Shown piece by piece: positions 1 through 5,681 of a stretch of 6,885 bases of DNA. The notes beneath the pieces were generated by a model that had not been told where the DNA came from, did no database searches, and worked only from the letters and a program-made list of their open reading frames with translations. Position numbers and translations under genes: made by a program. Source of the DNA: Chitinophagaceae bacterium (lineage in GTDB: Bacteria; Bacteroidota; Bacteroidia; Chitinophagales; Chitinophagaceae). The stretch covers positions 1 through 6,885 of the forward strand of contig CANCKV010000173.1 in the NCBI GenBank assembly GCA_947378615.1. The letters run 5' to 3'. Numbering within the stretch: the stretch's first letter is position 1; every line of letters starts with the position of its first letter.

Positions 1-63
1 AAGAATGTAATTAAAGTAGAAACAATTACTAGTGATAGTATCGAAAGCACTGAATCGGTGTAA
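1..63 (+). CDS. C-terminal tail of an unidentified gene (partial)
   Basis: Frame 1 is open from the first base and ends at TAA (61-63), giving 20 residues that finish in the acidic, Ser/Thr-rich tail TSDSIESTESV. The length and codon use fit the end of a plus-strand gene that begins left of the window, but 20 codons can be open by chance and no family can be assigned. The stop lies 51 bases before the purN start, and no clear TAnnTTTG promoter is visible between them, so the two may be co-transcribed. Confidence 0.45.
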   Translation, partial: KNVIKVETITSDSIESTESV

Positions 64-114
64 ATGATTACTTAACCTTTCTTTCATTAGTAACTCTTTA
101 AAAATAGAAGATAG

Positions 115-711
115 ATGCCAAAAACAAACGCATTTACCCACAGACTTGCCATTTTTGCTTCAGGAGCAGGTAGTAATGCACAACAGATTATTAATTATTT
201 CAAGGGTAGAAATGAGGTTAATATTGCCTTGATTGTTTGCAACAAACCTAATGCAGGAGTTGTCACAATTGCTGCAAATGAAAATATTTCTCTTTTGATA
301 ATAGAAAAAGAGACATTCTTTAGAGGAAATGCTTATCTAGATGAGTTAAGGAAGCATAATATTAGTTTTATTGTATTAGCCGGTTTTCTTTGGAAGATTC
401 CTCAATTGCTGATCCATGCTTTTCCTAATAAAATGGTGAATATTCATCCTGCCCTTTTGCCAAAGTATGGAGGTAAAGGAATGTATGGCCATTTTGTACA
501 TGAAAGTGTCTTGGAAAATCATGAAAAAGAAAGTGGAATTACGATTCATTATGTAAATGAAAACTTCGATGAGGGCAACCATATCTTTCAAACCACTTGC
601 CCCGTTTTGGCTGATGATACCCCCGATTCACTTGCTGCAAGAATACATATTTTAGAACATAAATATTTTCCTGAAGTAATTGAGCGAGTTTTAATAGATT
701 TGGAGGACTAA
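115..711 (+). CDS. purN: phosphoribosylglycinamide formyltransferase (GART)
   Basis: This enzyme transfers a formyl group from 10-formyltetrahydrofolate to glycinamide ribonucleotide, the third step of de novo IMP synthesis, in the cytoplasm. The 198-residue length is close to the usual 190-210. The N-terminal phosphate-binding loop ASGAGSN (15-21) follows the first beta strand. The catalytic signature is NIHPALLPKYGGKGMYG (109-125), with N109 and H111 matching Asn106/His108 of the E. coli enzyme, and D152 in NENFDEGN matches the catalytic Asp144. FIVLAGF (85-91) is the conserved core strand before the folate site. The ATG at 115 leaves about 13 residues before the first strand; no strong ribosome-binding site is present, which is normal in Bacteroidota. 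No other pur genes are nearby. The family is certain. It could only be confused with other formyltransferase-fold proteins (Fmt, PurU), which carry additional domains absent here. Confidence 0.96.
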   Translation: MPKTNAFTHRLAIFASGAGSNAQQIINYFKGRNEVNIALIVCNKPNAGVVTIAANENISLLIIEKETFFRGNAYLDELRKHNISFIVLAGFLWKIPQLLIHAFPNKMVNIHPALLPKYGGKGMYGHFVHESVLENHEKESGITIHYVNENFDEGNHIFQTTCPVLADDTPDSLAARIHILEHKYFPEVIERVLIDLED

Positions 712-738
712 AAAAGTGTAAGGAAGTTATCACTTTCT
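712..738 (+). terminator. weak hairpin just after purN
   Basis: AAAGTG (713-718) pairs with CACTTT (731-736) across a 12-base loop, directly after the purN stop. The stem is only 6 bp and AT-rich, and the following bases (CTTA) are a poor U-tract, so termination here is uncertain. Confidence 0.3.
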
Positions 739-998
739 TAAAGTTGCAAATACCTCTGCTGACTTTTTCATTACCTCTTTCAATGTTTCCCCGTCATGGT
801 TACTTTGGAAAATCTCTTTTAAAATTATTTACTCCCATTCAGATATCAACTACTTTGAGATTAGTATTTCAAAAGATTGCAATTCATTTAGTGTTATAGT
901 GGGAAAATGGATGCTCAATTAATGACATTCCACTGAGGGTTTATGTCCAAAATGAGAACATTTAGCTCTTTATTAGCCCGCTAAGCTACCTTATGCTT
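712..998. other. gene-free stretch after purN
   Basis: Apart from the weak hairpin next to purN I find no gene or RNA here. One plus frame stays open from 722 to 919 (66 codons) but has no usable start codon and no recognisable motif. The right end, 978-998, is the first recognisable unit of the 21-base periodic array: its CTAAGCTAC matches the unit starting at 1230. Confidence 0.5.
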
Positions 999-1024
999 AA
1001 AAGTAACGTCATTTCTCATTTACT

Positions 1025-1072
1025 ACTTGACTTTATGATAAAAAGTAGCTTACTTATCATGAAAAGTCAAGT
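1025..1072. repeat. long hairpin inside the 21-base array
   Basis: The outer arms ACTTGACTTT (1025-1034) and AAAGTCAAGT (1063-1072) pair perfectly. The inner arms ATGATAA (1035-1041) and TTATCAT (1054-1060) continue the stem, with a 2-base bulge (1061-1062). This gives 17 paired bases around a 12-base loop. It arises because the unit at 1020 carries the repeat core in inverted orientation. There is no U-tract, so it does not look like an intrinsic terminator. Confidence 0.65.
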
Positions 1073-1230
1073 CGGTGAAGTGAAAAGTAGCGTTAGAAAC
1101 TAATGATGACTACACCTCAAAGCAAAAGATAGCGTTGCCAACCTAAAAAGTCAAGTAGTGAACATAAAAAATCAAGTCGATAAAGCAAAAAGTCAAGTCA
1201 ATAAAAGCAAAAGTCAAGTCGGTAACCTCT

Positions 1231-1265
1231 GACTAAGCTACTTCCTTGATAAAAGTAGCTTAGTC
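1231..1265. repeat. 13-bp perfect inverted repeat at array end
   Basis: GACTAAGCTACTT (1231-1243) is perfectly complementary to AAGTAGCTTAGTC (1253-1265), with a 9-base loop. It is formed by the last two well-conserved units of the array. A partner copy of the left arm, CTAAGCTAC, lies at 981-989 at the other end, so the array is bordered by the same motif on both sides. Confidence 0.7.
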
Positions 1266-1334
1266 GACTAAAATAGAAATATATTTAACCTTGATGCAAT
1301 TATTTATCAAACAAAAAGTACAGTTATAAAGAGA

Positions 1335-1469
1335 GATATAACAGTACTTAGTAAAAAATTGGATAATTGAGGGTGTCAAAGTCCATTTTGATTAATCACT
1401 AAGTGCAAAGAAATTAGACGATTAATTTGAAGAAAAATCAAAATATTCCTTGTCTTTCCCTTGATTTCC
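1335..1469. other. gene-free AT-rich stretch
   Basis: I see no gene, RNA or clear repeat here. The first bases (1335-1355) are at most a very diverged further unit of the array. GATTAAT occurs at 1390 and again near 1419, a short direct repeat that may be chance. Confidence 0.4.
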
Positions 1470-1500
1470 TTGTGGTAAATTTAATTTTACCGATATTTTG
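1470..1500 (+). promoter_or_regulatory. possible promoter with palindrome ahead of GLPGLI gene
   Basis: TTG (1470-1472) and TATTTTG (1494-1500) are separated by 21 bases, resembling the Bacteroidota -33 TTG / -7 TAnnTTTG arrangement, although the -7 element is one T short. The spacer contains the inverted repeat GGTAAA (1474-1479) / TTTACC (1486-1491), which could be an operator or could be chance in AT-rich DNA. The implied leader to the ATG at 1572 is about 65 bases. Confidence 0.3.
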
Positions 1501-1571
1501 CGTCCTAAACCTTTCAAAAAAAATATATTAATCCTAGATAGCTATTTTTGAAACTTATTAAAACAAAAGTT

Positions 1572-2492
1572 ATGAAAAACTTACTCATCGTATTGATTGC
1601 TGCTATCAGCTTCTTACAAGTAAATGCACAGACTAATCAGGGAACGATTAGTTATGACAGAAAAATTAATCTTTGGAAACGTATCAGAAATGAGGAGATG
1701 AAATCGAGAATACCTGAATTCAGAATTACACATCACACCTTATTATTTAAGGATACTGTTTCTGTATATAAAACAATTCAGGAAACTGAAGAGGTAAATC
1801 CATTTGGAGAAGGAGGAGGTGAAGGAAGAGGAGGCGGAAGAGGTTTTGGTGGAGGCGGTGGATTTGGTGATGGAGGCGGTGGCGGAGGAAGAGGAATGGG
1901 AAGAATGTCTCGTATGCTTGGTAGTAATGACGGAGATTTTTACAAGAACTTCTCAGCAGGTATTTCTATTCAAGCTACTGAACAAAGTGGAAAGAATTTC
2001 TTGATAGTGGATACCCTTAGAAAACAGCCTTGGAAACTATCCGACGAAACAAAAATTATTCTTGGTTATACCTGTCATAAGGCTACGATGATTCAAAAAA
2101 GCTTTAGCGGAGGTGGTGGAAATTGGGGCGGTGGACGTGGTAGTGAACGTGGTGACAGACCTCGTGAGGAAAATAATCCTGATACTGCTCAAAAAAGACC
2201 CCCTCGTGTTCCCCGTGATATTCAAGTAGTGGCTTGGTTTGCAGATGGTATTAGTGCCTCTGTTGGTCCTGATAGATTTGGTCAACTTCCTGGTGCAATT
2301 CTAGAAATAGATGTTGACAATGCCTCGATGGTCTATACTGCCACTGAAATAAAAGCCACTGTTTCTGACAAAGATATCAAAGAACCGAAAAAAGGGAAAA
2401 AGGTTACTCGTGATGAATTTATGAAGTTAATGGCCGATTTGTCCCAACATTTTGGTAATGCAATGCCACCTCAGGGAGGTGATGGTAATTAA
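1572..2492 (+). CDS. GLPGLI-family secreted protein with Gly-rich inserts
   Basis: This is a 306-residue exported protein of the GLPGLI family, a Bacteroidota family of unknown function. A signal peptide, MKNLLIVLIAAISFLQVNA, ends at about residue 19 before QTNQG. I chose the ATG at 1572 because it starts exactly at this signal peptide; an upstream TTG at 1548 only adds eight residues. The family hallmarks are WKLSDETKIILGYTCHKA (154-171), with one conserved-looking Cys168, and VVAWFADGI...FGQLPGAILEI (219-246), where QLPGAI stands for GLPGLI. Two Gly-rich segments (79-110 and 180-194, with RGG-like pieces) interrupt the fold at probable surface loops, and a basic, Pro-rich linker follows the second. 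The C-terminal part is Lys-rich. It stands alone between the repeat array and a terminator. Localisation is probably periplasm or outer membrane; the function is unknown. Confidence 0.85.
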   Translation: MKNLLIVLIAAISFLQVNAQTNQGTISYDRKINLWKRIRNEEMKSRIPEFRITHHTLLFKDTVSVYKTIQETEEVNPFGEGGGEGRGGGRGFGGGGGFGDGGGGGGRGMGRMSRMLGSNDGDFYKNFSAGISIQATEQSGKNFLIVDTLRKQPWKLSDETKIILGYTCHKATMIQKSFSGGGGNWGGGRGSERGDRPREENNPDTAQKRPPRVPRDIQVVAWFADGISASVGPDRFGQLPGAILEIDVDNASMVYTATEIKATVSDKDIKEPKKGKKVTRDEFMKLMADLSQHFGNAMPPQGGDGN

Positions 2493-2542
2493 TACACAGT
2501 ATTTTCTCAGAAAATTTACATAGAAACATAATATCTAACTAC

Positions 2543-2576
2543 AACAGCCACTGTTTCAATAGTTACAGTGGCTGTT
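2543..2576 (+). terminator. strong hairpin terminator after GLPGLI gene
   Basis: AACAGCCACTGT (2543-2554) pairs perfectly over 12 bp with ACAGTGGCTGTT (2565-2576), with a 10-base loop, about 50 bases after the stop. The bases after it (CTATTTAAAA) form a modest U-rich tail. It is the most GC-rich hairpin in the left half and most likely ends the GLPGLI transcript, separating it from ddl. Confidence 0.8.
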
Positions 2577-2702
2577 CTATTTAAAAGTTCTAACTTTTGT
2601 GGGCTAATTATAATTTTACTACTGAATGGGCTATTATCTACATAATTCATCTCTTAATCAATGAGCATTTGTTAAAAAAGACTGTTCTACAGAAAAGGAT
2701 AT

Positions 2703-2710
2703 TATATTTG
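2703..2710 (+). promoter_or_regulatory. Bacteroidota-type -7 element of ddl promoter
   Basis: TATATTTG matches TAnnTTTG exactly and ends 19 bases before the ddl ATG, so the leader would be short. A matching TTG at the usual 19-21 base spacing is missing; TTTG at 2668-2671 is too far upstream. It lies between a terminator and a gene start, which supports a real promoter. Confidence 0.5.
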
Positions 2711-2729
2711 GCACTCATTATTTTAAAGA

Positions 2730-3710
2730 ATGAAGAAGAAGATAGCATTGGTTACGGGTGGTTTTAGCGGCGAAGCAGTCATTAGTTATAAGAGTGCAAT
2801 TACAGTTGGAAATAATATTGATACGGAAAAATTTGATTTTTACAAGATTGATATTACTCCTACAGAATGGGCATACATCAATGAAAATAATGAAAGGTCA
2901 GAGGTAAACAGACAAGATTTTTCAATTACAAATAAAGGAATCAAGATTTGTTTCGACGCAATATTACTCTGCATTCATGGTACTCCTGGTGAAGATGGGA
3001 AACTACAAGGGTATTTCGACATGCTAAATATTCCCTACACTAGTTGTGACGCTGCTACGTCTGCAATTACATTCAATAAGCGATATACGGTTGCAGTCGC
3101 CTCTTTTAGTGGAATTGATGTAGCTAAAAGTGTTCACCTTTTTAAGCATACCCCAATTTCTATAGAGACGATTAAAGAACAATTGAATTTACCTGTTTTT
3201 GTCAAACCTAATAATGGCGGAAGTAGCATTGGAATGAGTAAGGTGAATGAATGGAACGAACTAGAAACTGCTATAGTAAAGGCTTTCAAAGAAGATAATC
3301 AAGTATTGATTGAAGAATATATCAAGGGAAGGGAATTTACAATTGGGGTCTTCAAATCGAAAGGGGAAATAACTTCATTACCTATCACAGAGATTATTAC
3401 AAAAAAGGATTTCTTTGATTATGAAGCAAAATATCAAGGATTAAGTGAAGAAGTAACACCTGCTTTATTGGACGAAAATAGCGCTAATGCAATCAGACAT
3501 GCCGCTATTAAGGCCTATCAAGTATTAAATTGTAGGGGTGTTGTTAGAATAGATTTCATTTTGAATGAAACAAATGGTCGTCCTTATATGTTGGAAATAA
3601 ATACGGTTCCTGGTCAGAGTGCAGCAAGTATTATTCCTCAACAGGTAAAGTCGATGGGATGGCAACTAAAAGATTTTTATACATCAATAATAGAAGAAGC
3701 ACTTTCCTAG
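2730..3710 (+). CDS. ddl: D-alanine--D-alanine ligase
   Basis: This ATP-grasp enzyme joins two D-alanines to make the dipeptide that ends peptidoglycan precursors, in the cytoplasm. At 326 residues it has normal length. The N-terminal motif GGFSGE (10-15) carries Glu15, which binds the first D-Ala. HGTPGEDGKLQGYFDMLNIP (83-102) is the second Ddl signature. VKPNNGGSSIGMSKV (158-172) holds the ATP-binding Lys and Gly-rich loop. YEAKY (231-235) is the omega loop with Lys-Tyr as in D-Ala-D-Ala ligases rather than VanA-type D-lactate ligases. RIDF (273-276) and MLEINTVPG (287-295) supply Arg273, Asp275, Glu289 and Asn291 for magnesium and the acyl phosphate. After PG the sequence reads QSAAS where many homologues have a Met or Leu, a small variation. 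The PASTA gene follows 79 bases later, a pairing I know from Bacteroidota, and suits cell-wall synthesis. Confidence 0.96.
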   Translation: MKKKIALVTGGFSGEAVISYKSAITVGNNIDTEKFDFYKIDITPTEWAYINENNERSEVNRQDFSITNKGIKICFDAILLCIHGTPGEDGKLQGYFDMLNIPYTSCDAATSAITFNKRYTVAVASFSGIDVAKSVHLFKHTPISIETIKEQLNLPVFVKPNNGGSSIGMSKVNEWNELETAIVKAFKEDNQVLIEEYIKGREFTIGVFKSKGEITSLPITEIITKKDFFDYEAKYQGLSEEVTPALLDENSANAIRHAAIKAYQVLNCRGVVRIDFILNETNGRPYMLEINTVPGQSAASIIPQQVKSMGWQLKDFYTSIIEEALS

Positions 3711-3713
3711 TTG

Positions 3714-3781
3714 TTAGTTATTAGTGGTTAGTTATTAGAAAAAAAGACTAACCACTAACCACTAACCACTAATAACTAAAT
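3714..3781. repeat. inverted heptamer repeat between ddl and PASTA gene
   Basis: Three full TTAGTTA/TTAGTGG heptamers plus TTAG (3714-3738) face five ACTAACC-type heptamers (3747-3781) across an A7 run. Bases 3714-3732 pair perfectly with 3761-3779, a 19-bp stem, and the left arm could also shift by one heptamer on the right arm. The hairpin starts four bases after the ddl stop and ends ten bases before the PASTA start. It could be a terminator or attenuator, but there is no U-tract after it, so part of the transcript may read through into the PASTA gene. Confidence 0.85.
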
Positions 3782-3789
3782 AAAATCTC

Positions 3790-4614
3790 ATGTTTAAATT
3801 CATTACATCAAAACCCTTATGGGTAAATATTACGGTAGCTGTAGGGGCTTCCGCAATATTGATATTCATTTTTTTCCTTTCCTTAGGATTCATTACTGGT
3901 CATGGAGAATATGACAAAGTACCTGATATTACAGGGCAAAATGTTTATGCAGCAATCAATACGCTTGAATCAAAAGGATTTAGAGTGGAAGTTTCCGATT
4001 CTATATTCACTACATCTTTACCTGGATTAGTCATTACTAAACAGATTCCTGAAGGAGAGGCAATGGTCAAACATGGAAGAACGGTTTATTTGACTGTTAA
4101 TAGAGCTATTCCTCCAAAAATAGAGATGCCTAGTTTAATTGGGTTTTCTTATAAGAGTGCGAAAATGTATTTGGAGAGTATGGGCTTGAAAATGGGGGAT
4201 ACTACTTACAAACCCGACTTTGCTAAAAATTCTGTACTAGAGCAACTTTTTAATAATGAACAAATAAAGCCTGGCACACAGGTGCCTGTTGGTAGTGCGA
4301 TCAGTTTTGTATTAGGCGCAGGATTAAGTGATAGTATAATGAATGTTCCTGATGTAGTAGGTCTTACATTACAACAAGCTAAAAGTAAGCTTTCATTGAT
4401 GAGTATAGGAGTTGGTTCTATCATTGCAGAAGGTTCTGTCAGTGATAGTCTTGGAGCGTTTGTGATAAAACAAAATCCTCCAATATATAGTGGTGCAACA
4501 CCCGCAATTGCAGGTCAAAGATTGATTAATACTATCAGACCGGGTACAACTTTAGATTTATATATTAGTACAACAGCACCCGTAAAGGATTCTACAAATA
4601 CATACCCACAATAA
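3790..4614 (+). CDS. membrane-anchored protein with three PASTA domains
   Basis: This is a 274-residue protein with a short cytoplasmic N-terminus, one membrane helix (about 12-35, VNITVAVGASAILIFIFFLS) and an extracytoplasmic part made of three PASTA domains. The domains are about 41-104 (starting YDKVPDITGQN), 109-176 (PKIEMPSLIGFS) and 183-260 (IMNVPDVVGLT). Each shows the family pattern of VPD/MPS + G, a helix (AxxxLxxxG), then a valine-rich strand and a closing xGxxVxLxV strand. The tail is Ser/Thr/Pro-rich. PASTA domains bind peptidoglycan stem peptides or beta-lactams in kinases and penicillin-binding proteins; here no kinase or transpeptidase domain is attached, so the protein is probably a structural or sensory wall-binding factor. 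Its position directly after ddl supports a cell-wall role. Rhodanese follows after 15 bases, so those two are very likely co-transcribed. Confidence 0.92.
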   Translation: MFKFITSKPLWVNITVAVGASAILIFIFFLSLGFITGHGEYDKVPDITGQNVYAAINTLESKGFRVEVSDSIFTTSLPGLVITKQIPEGEAMVKHGRTVYLTVNRAIPPKIEMPSLIGFSYKSAKMYLESMGLKMGDTTYKPDFAKNSVLEQLFNNEQIKPGTQVPVGSAISFVLGAGLSDSIMNVPDVVGLTLQQAKSKLSLMSIGVGSIIAEGSVSDSLGAFVIKQNPPIYSGATPAIAGQRLINTIRPGTTLDLYISTTAPVKDSTNTYPQ

Positions 4615-4629
4615 TAAAAATAAAATAAA

Positions 4630-4935
4630 ATGACAGAGATTACTGTTGAGCAATTAAAGGCTAGAATGGATGCAGGTGAAAAAATCTACCTGCTTGATGT
4701 ACGTGAACCATCAGAATACGCAGAATTCAATATTGGAGCGCATTTGATTCCTTTAGGAAATATTCAGGCGAATGCAATTGATGAAATTGAAGAATTGCGT
4801 GATAAAGAAGTAATAATTCACTGTAGAAGTGGGAAGAGAAGTCAAACAGCCTGTTTGATTCTTGAACAGTATGGGTTTACAAATACCGTTAATGTAATTG
4901 GTGGTGTTTTGGCATGGCAAGAAAAGTATGCATAG
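4630..4935 (+). CDS. single-domain rhodanese-like sulfurtransferase
   Basis: This 101-residue protein is a stand-alone rhodanese domain, similar in size to GlpE, and carries no signal peptide, so it should be cytoplasmic. YLLDVREPSEYAEFNIGAHLIPLGNI (20-45) holds the structural CH2A-type motif with Asp23 and Arg25. The active-site loop is CRSGKRS (65-71) with the persulfide-forming Cys65 in a six-residue loop, the size found in sulfurtransferases rather than the seven-residue loop of Cdc25 phosphatases. GGVLAWQ (91-97) is the usual C-terminal signature. It can accept sulfane sulfur from thiosulfate or a persulfide donor and pass it to cyanide or a thiol; the physiological partner cannot be read from the sequence. 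It is the last gene of the plus-strand group and converges with coaE. Confidence 0.93.
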   Translation: MTEITVEQLKARMDAGEKIYLLDVREPSEYAEFNIGAHLIPLGNIQANAIDEIEELRDKEVIIHCRSGKRSQTACLILEQYGFTNTVNVIGGVLAWQEKYA

Positions 4936-4937
4936 TT

Positions 4938-5024
4938 ATAGTGGTTAGTGGTTAGTGGTTAGTGGTTATTTATTTGCTTTGTTTAAGTGTATGAATTATA
5001 AAAAATAACCACTAATCACCAACT
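4938..5024. repeat. inverted heptamer repeat, likely bidirectional terminator
   Basis: AGTGGTT is repeated four times in tandem (4940-4967), starting four bases after the rhodanese stop. The opposing heptamers AATAACC, ACTAATC and ACCAACT lie at 5004-5024. Bases 4959-4971 pair with 5003-5015 in a 13-bp stem around a 31-base loop. The coaE stop codon (complement of 5012-5014) lies in the right arm. Sitting between two convergent genes, the structure probably ends transcription from both sides. On the plus strand four GG pairs (4943, 4950, 4957, 4964) spaced by five bases could also form a two-layer G-quadruplex. Confidence 0.8.
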
Positions 5025-5596
5025 ATTATTTTATCGTGTACTTCAAGTACCTGTGGTATTAATAGCTGTTGTTCGTCGTTATTAATTACATAGTCACAGA
5101 GCCACATTTTAGTTTCCTGAACAATTTGTTTATCCATTCTTGCAAGCACCTCTTGTCTAGTCACACCATCTCTTTGCATTATTCTACGAATCCTCACAGC
5201 ATCAGGGGCATTCACTCCAATGATTAAGTCGAGTGTATCAGCAGTTCCTGCTTCAAATAGTAGTGCAGCTTCCTTGATACAATAAGGAGAATTTTGTTGA
5301 AGCATCCAATCTTCAGCTGCTTTTATTGTAGCAGGGTGTGTTAATCCATTTAGAATTTCAAGTTGTGTGTCGTCGTTAAAAACGATATTGGCAATATATT
5401 TTCTATTTAGTTTTTTGCCAATATATGCCTGCTCTCCAAAAGCAGTTTTTATTGCTCTAATTAGTTCTTCATCGTTTTCCATTATTGTTTTGGCAACAAT
5501 ATCAGCATCAATTACAGGAATACCAATTGTCCTGAATATTTTGGCAACTGTACTCTTGCCACTACCAATCCCACCTGTTAAACCAACCTTTATCAT
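5012..5596 (-). CDS. coaE: dephospho-CoA kinase
   Basis: This enzyme phosphorylates the 3'-hydroxyl of dephospho-CoA with ATP, the last step of coenzyme A synthesis, in the cytoplasm. At 194 residues it has typical length. MIKVGLTGGIGSGKST begins the protein, with the Walker A loop at 8-16. VIDADIVAK (28-36) carries the DAD motif with the proposed catalytic base Asp32. LTHP (85-88) and KEAALLFEAG (108-117) are the CoA-domain signatures. RIMQRDGVTRQEVLARMDKQ (138-157) is the lid with its Arg residues, and CDYVINND (167-174) is the conserved closing motif. The ATG at 5596 sits two residues before the first beta strand, so the start is secure. In Bacteroidota coaE commonly follows yajC and a YbbR-like gene; here a 216-base gap with a terminator separates it from yajC, so it probably has its own promoter, which I could not place. 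Confidence 0.96.
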   Translation of the reverse strand: MIKVGLTGGIGSGKSTVAKIFRTIGIPVIDADIVAKTIMENDEELIRAIKTAFGEQAYIGKKLNRKYIANIVFNDDTQLEILNGLTHPATIKAAEDWMLQQNSPYCIKEAALLFEAGTADTLDLIIGVNAPDAVRIRRIMQRDGVTRQEVLARMDKQIVQETKMWLCDYVINNDEQQLLIPQVLEVHDKIIVGD

Positions 5597-5607
5597 AGGT
5601 GCAATTT

Positions 5608-5633
5608 ATTGAAATATGAAATATGAGTTATAA
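5608..5633. repeat. short direct repeat upstream of coaE
   Basis: Two GAAATAT heptamers at 5611-5624 are followed by GAGTTATAATT. This is a small tandem repeat immediately before the coaE start (on its 5' side). It again has 7-base units but does not match the ACYWAYN heptamers elsewhere. Confidence 0.4.
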
Positions 5634-5681
5634 TTGCAAGTTTTAGACGTGAGTTTTTCCGTATTCCGTCAAATATTATGT

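Larger units (their letters stand above)
978..1334 (+). repeat. degenerate 21-base periodic array
   Basis: Units that begin AAAAGTCAAGTCG or AAAAGTAGCTTAG recur exactly in 21-base steps. Recognisable starts are 999, 1041, 1062, 1083, 1125, 1146, 1167, 1188, 1209, 1251 and 1314, while 1020, 1104, 1272 and 1293 are diverged but keep phase. Units 978 and 1230 form a second type beginning after CTAAGCTAC. Read in one frame the units give heptads such as KSNVISH, KSSLLIM, KSQVGEV, KDSVANL, KSQVVNI, KNQVDKA, KSQVNKS, KSQVGNL and KSTVIKR. Hydrophobic residues fall at positions 4 and 7, as in a coiled coil. In-frame stops at 1101-1109, 1230 and 1269 and the lack of a good start mean no intact protein is made. 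It may be a decayed coiled-coil gene or a non-coding repeat. An A-tract of at least four bases opens eleven units, at multiples of two helical turns, which predicts curved DNA. Confidence 0.75.

Noticed and set aside
722..919. Open plus-strand frame of 66 codons after purN
   Set aside because: It has no usable start codon (the only ATG is at its very end), its composition is unlike the neighbouring proteins, and no motif is recognisable. A gene remnant cannot be excluded.
1035..1103. A 22-codon small gene starting MIKSSLLIM, or a longer coiled-coil gene over the array
   Set aside because: It is simply the part of the periodic array that is open between stops. Two in-frame stops follow, the downstream open part (1110-1229) has no ATG, and no ribosome-binding or promoter signal is seen.
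978..1334. CRISPR array
   Set aside because: The repeats are contiguous 21-base units with no unique spacers, they vary among themselves, and no cas gene is present.
1548..1571. Upstream TTG start for the GLPGLI gene
   Set aside because: It would add MKLIKTKV ahead of a complete signal peptide that begins at the ATG at 1572; the ATG is the better start.
712..1571. tRNA, riboswitch or other structured RNA in the large gap
   Set aside because: No cloverleaf, T-loop motif or known riboswitch core was found; the only strong structures are the repeat-derived hairpins. A covariance-model search could settle this.
1804..2004. Glu/Val-rich protein in the second frame across the Gly-rich tract
   Set aside because: It is a shadow frame produced by the GGA/GGT repeats inside the GLPGLI gene.
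2730..3710. VanA-type D-alanine--D-lactate ligase
   Set aside because: The omega loop keeps the Lys-Tyr pair of D-Ala-D-Ala ligases, and no vanH or vanX neighbours are present.
5367..5612. Plus-strand gene opposite coaE
   Set aside because: It lies entirely antisense to a well-supported kinase gene except for a few bases, and its hydrophobic residues mirror the coaE codons.
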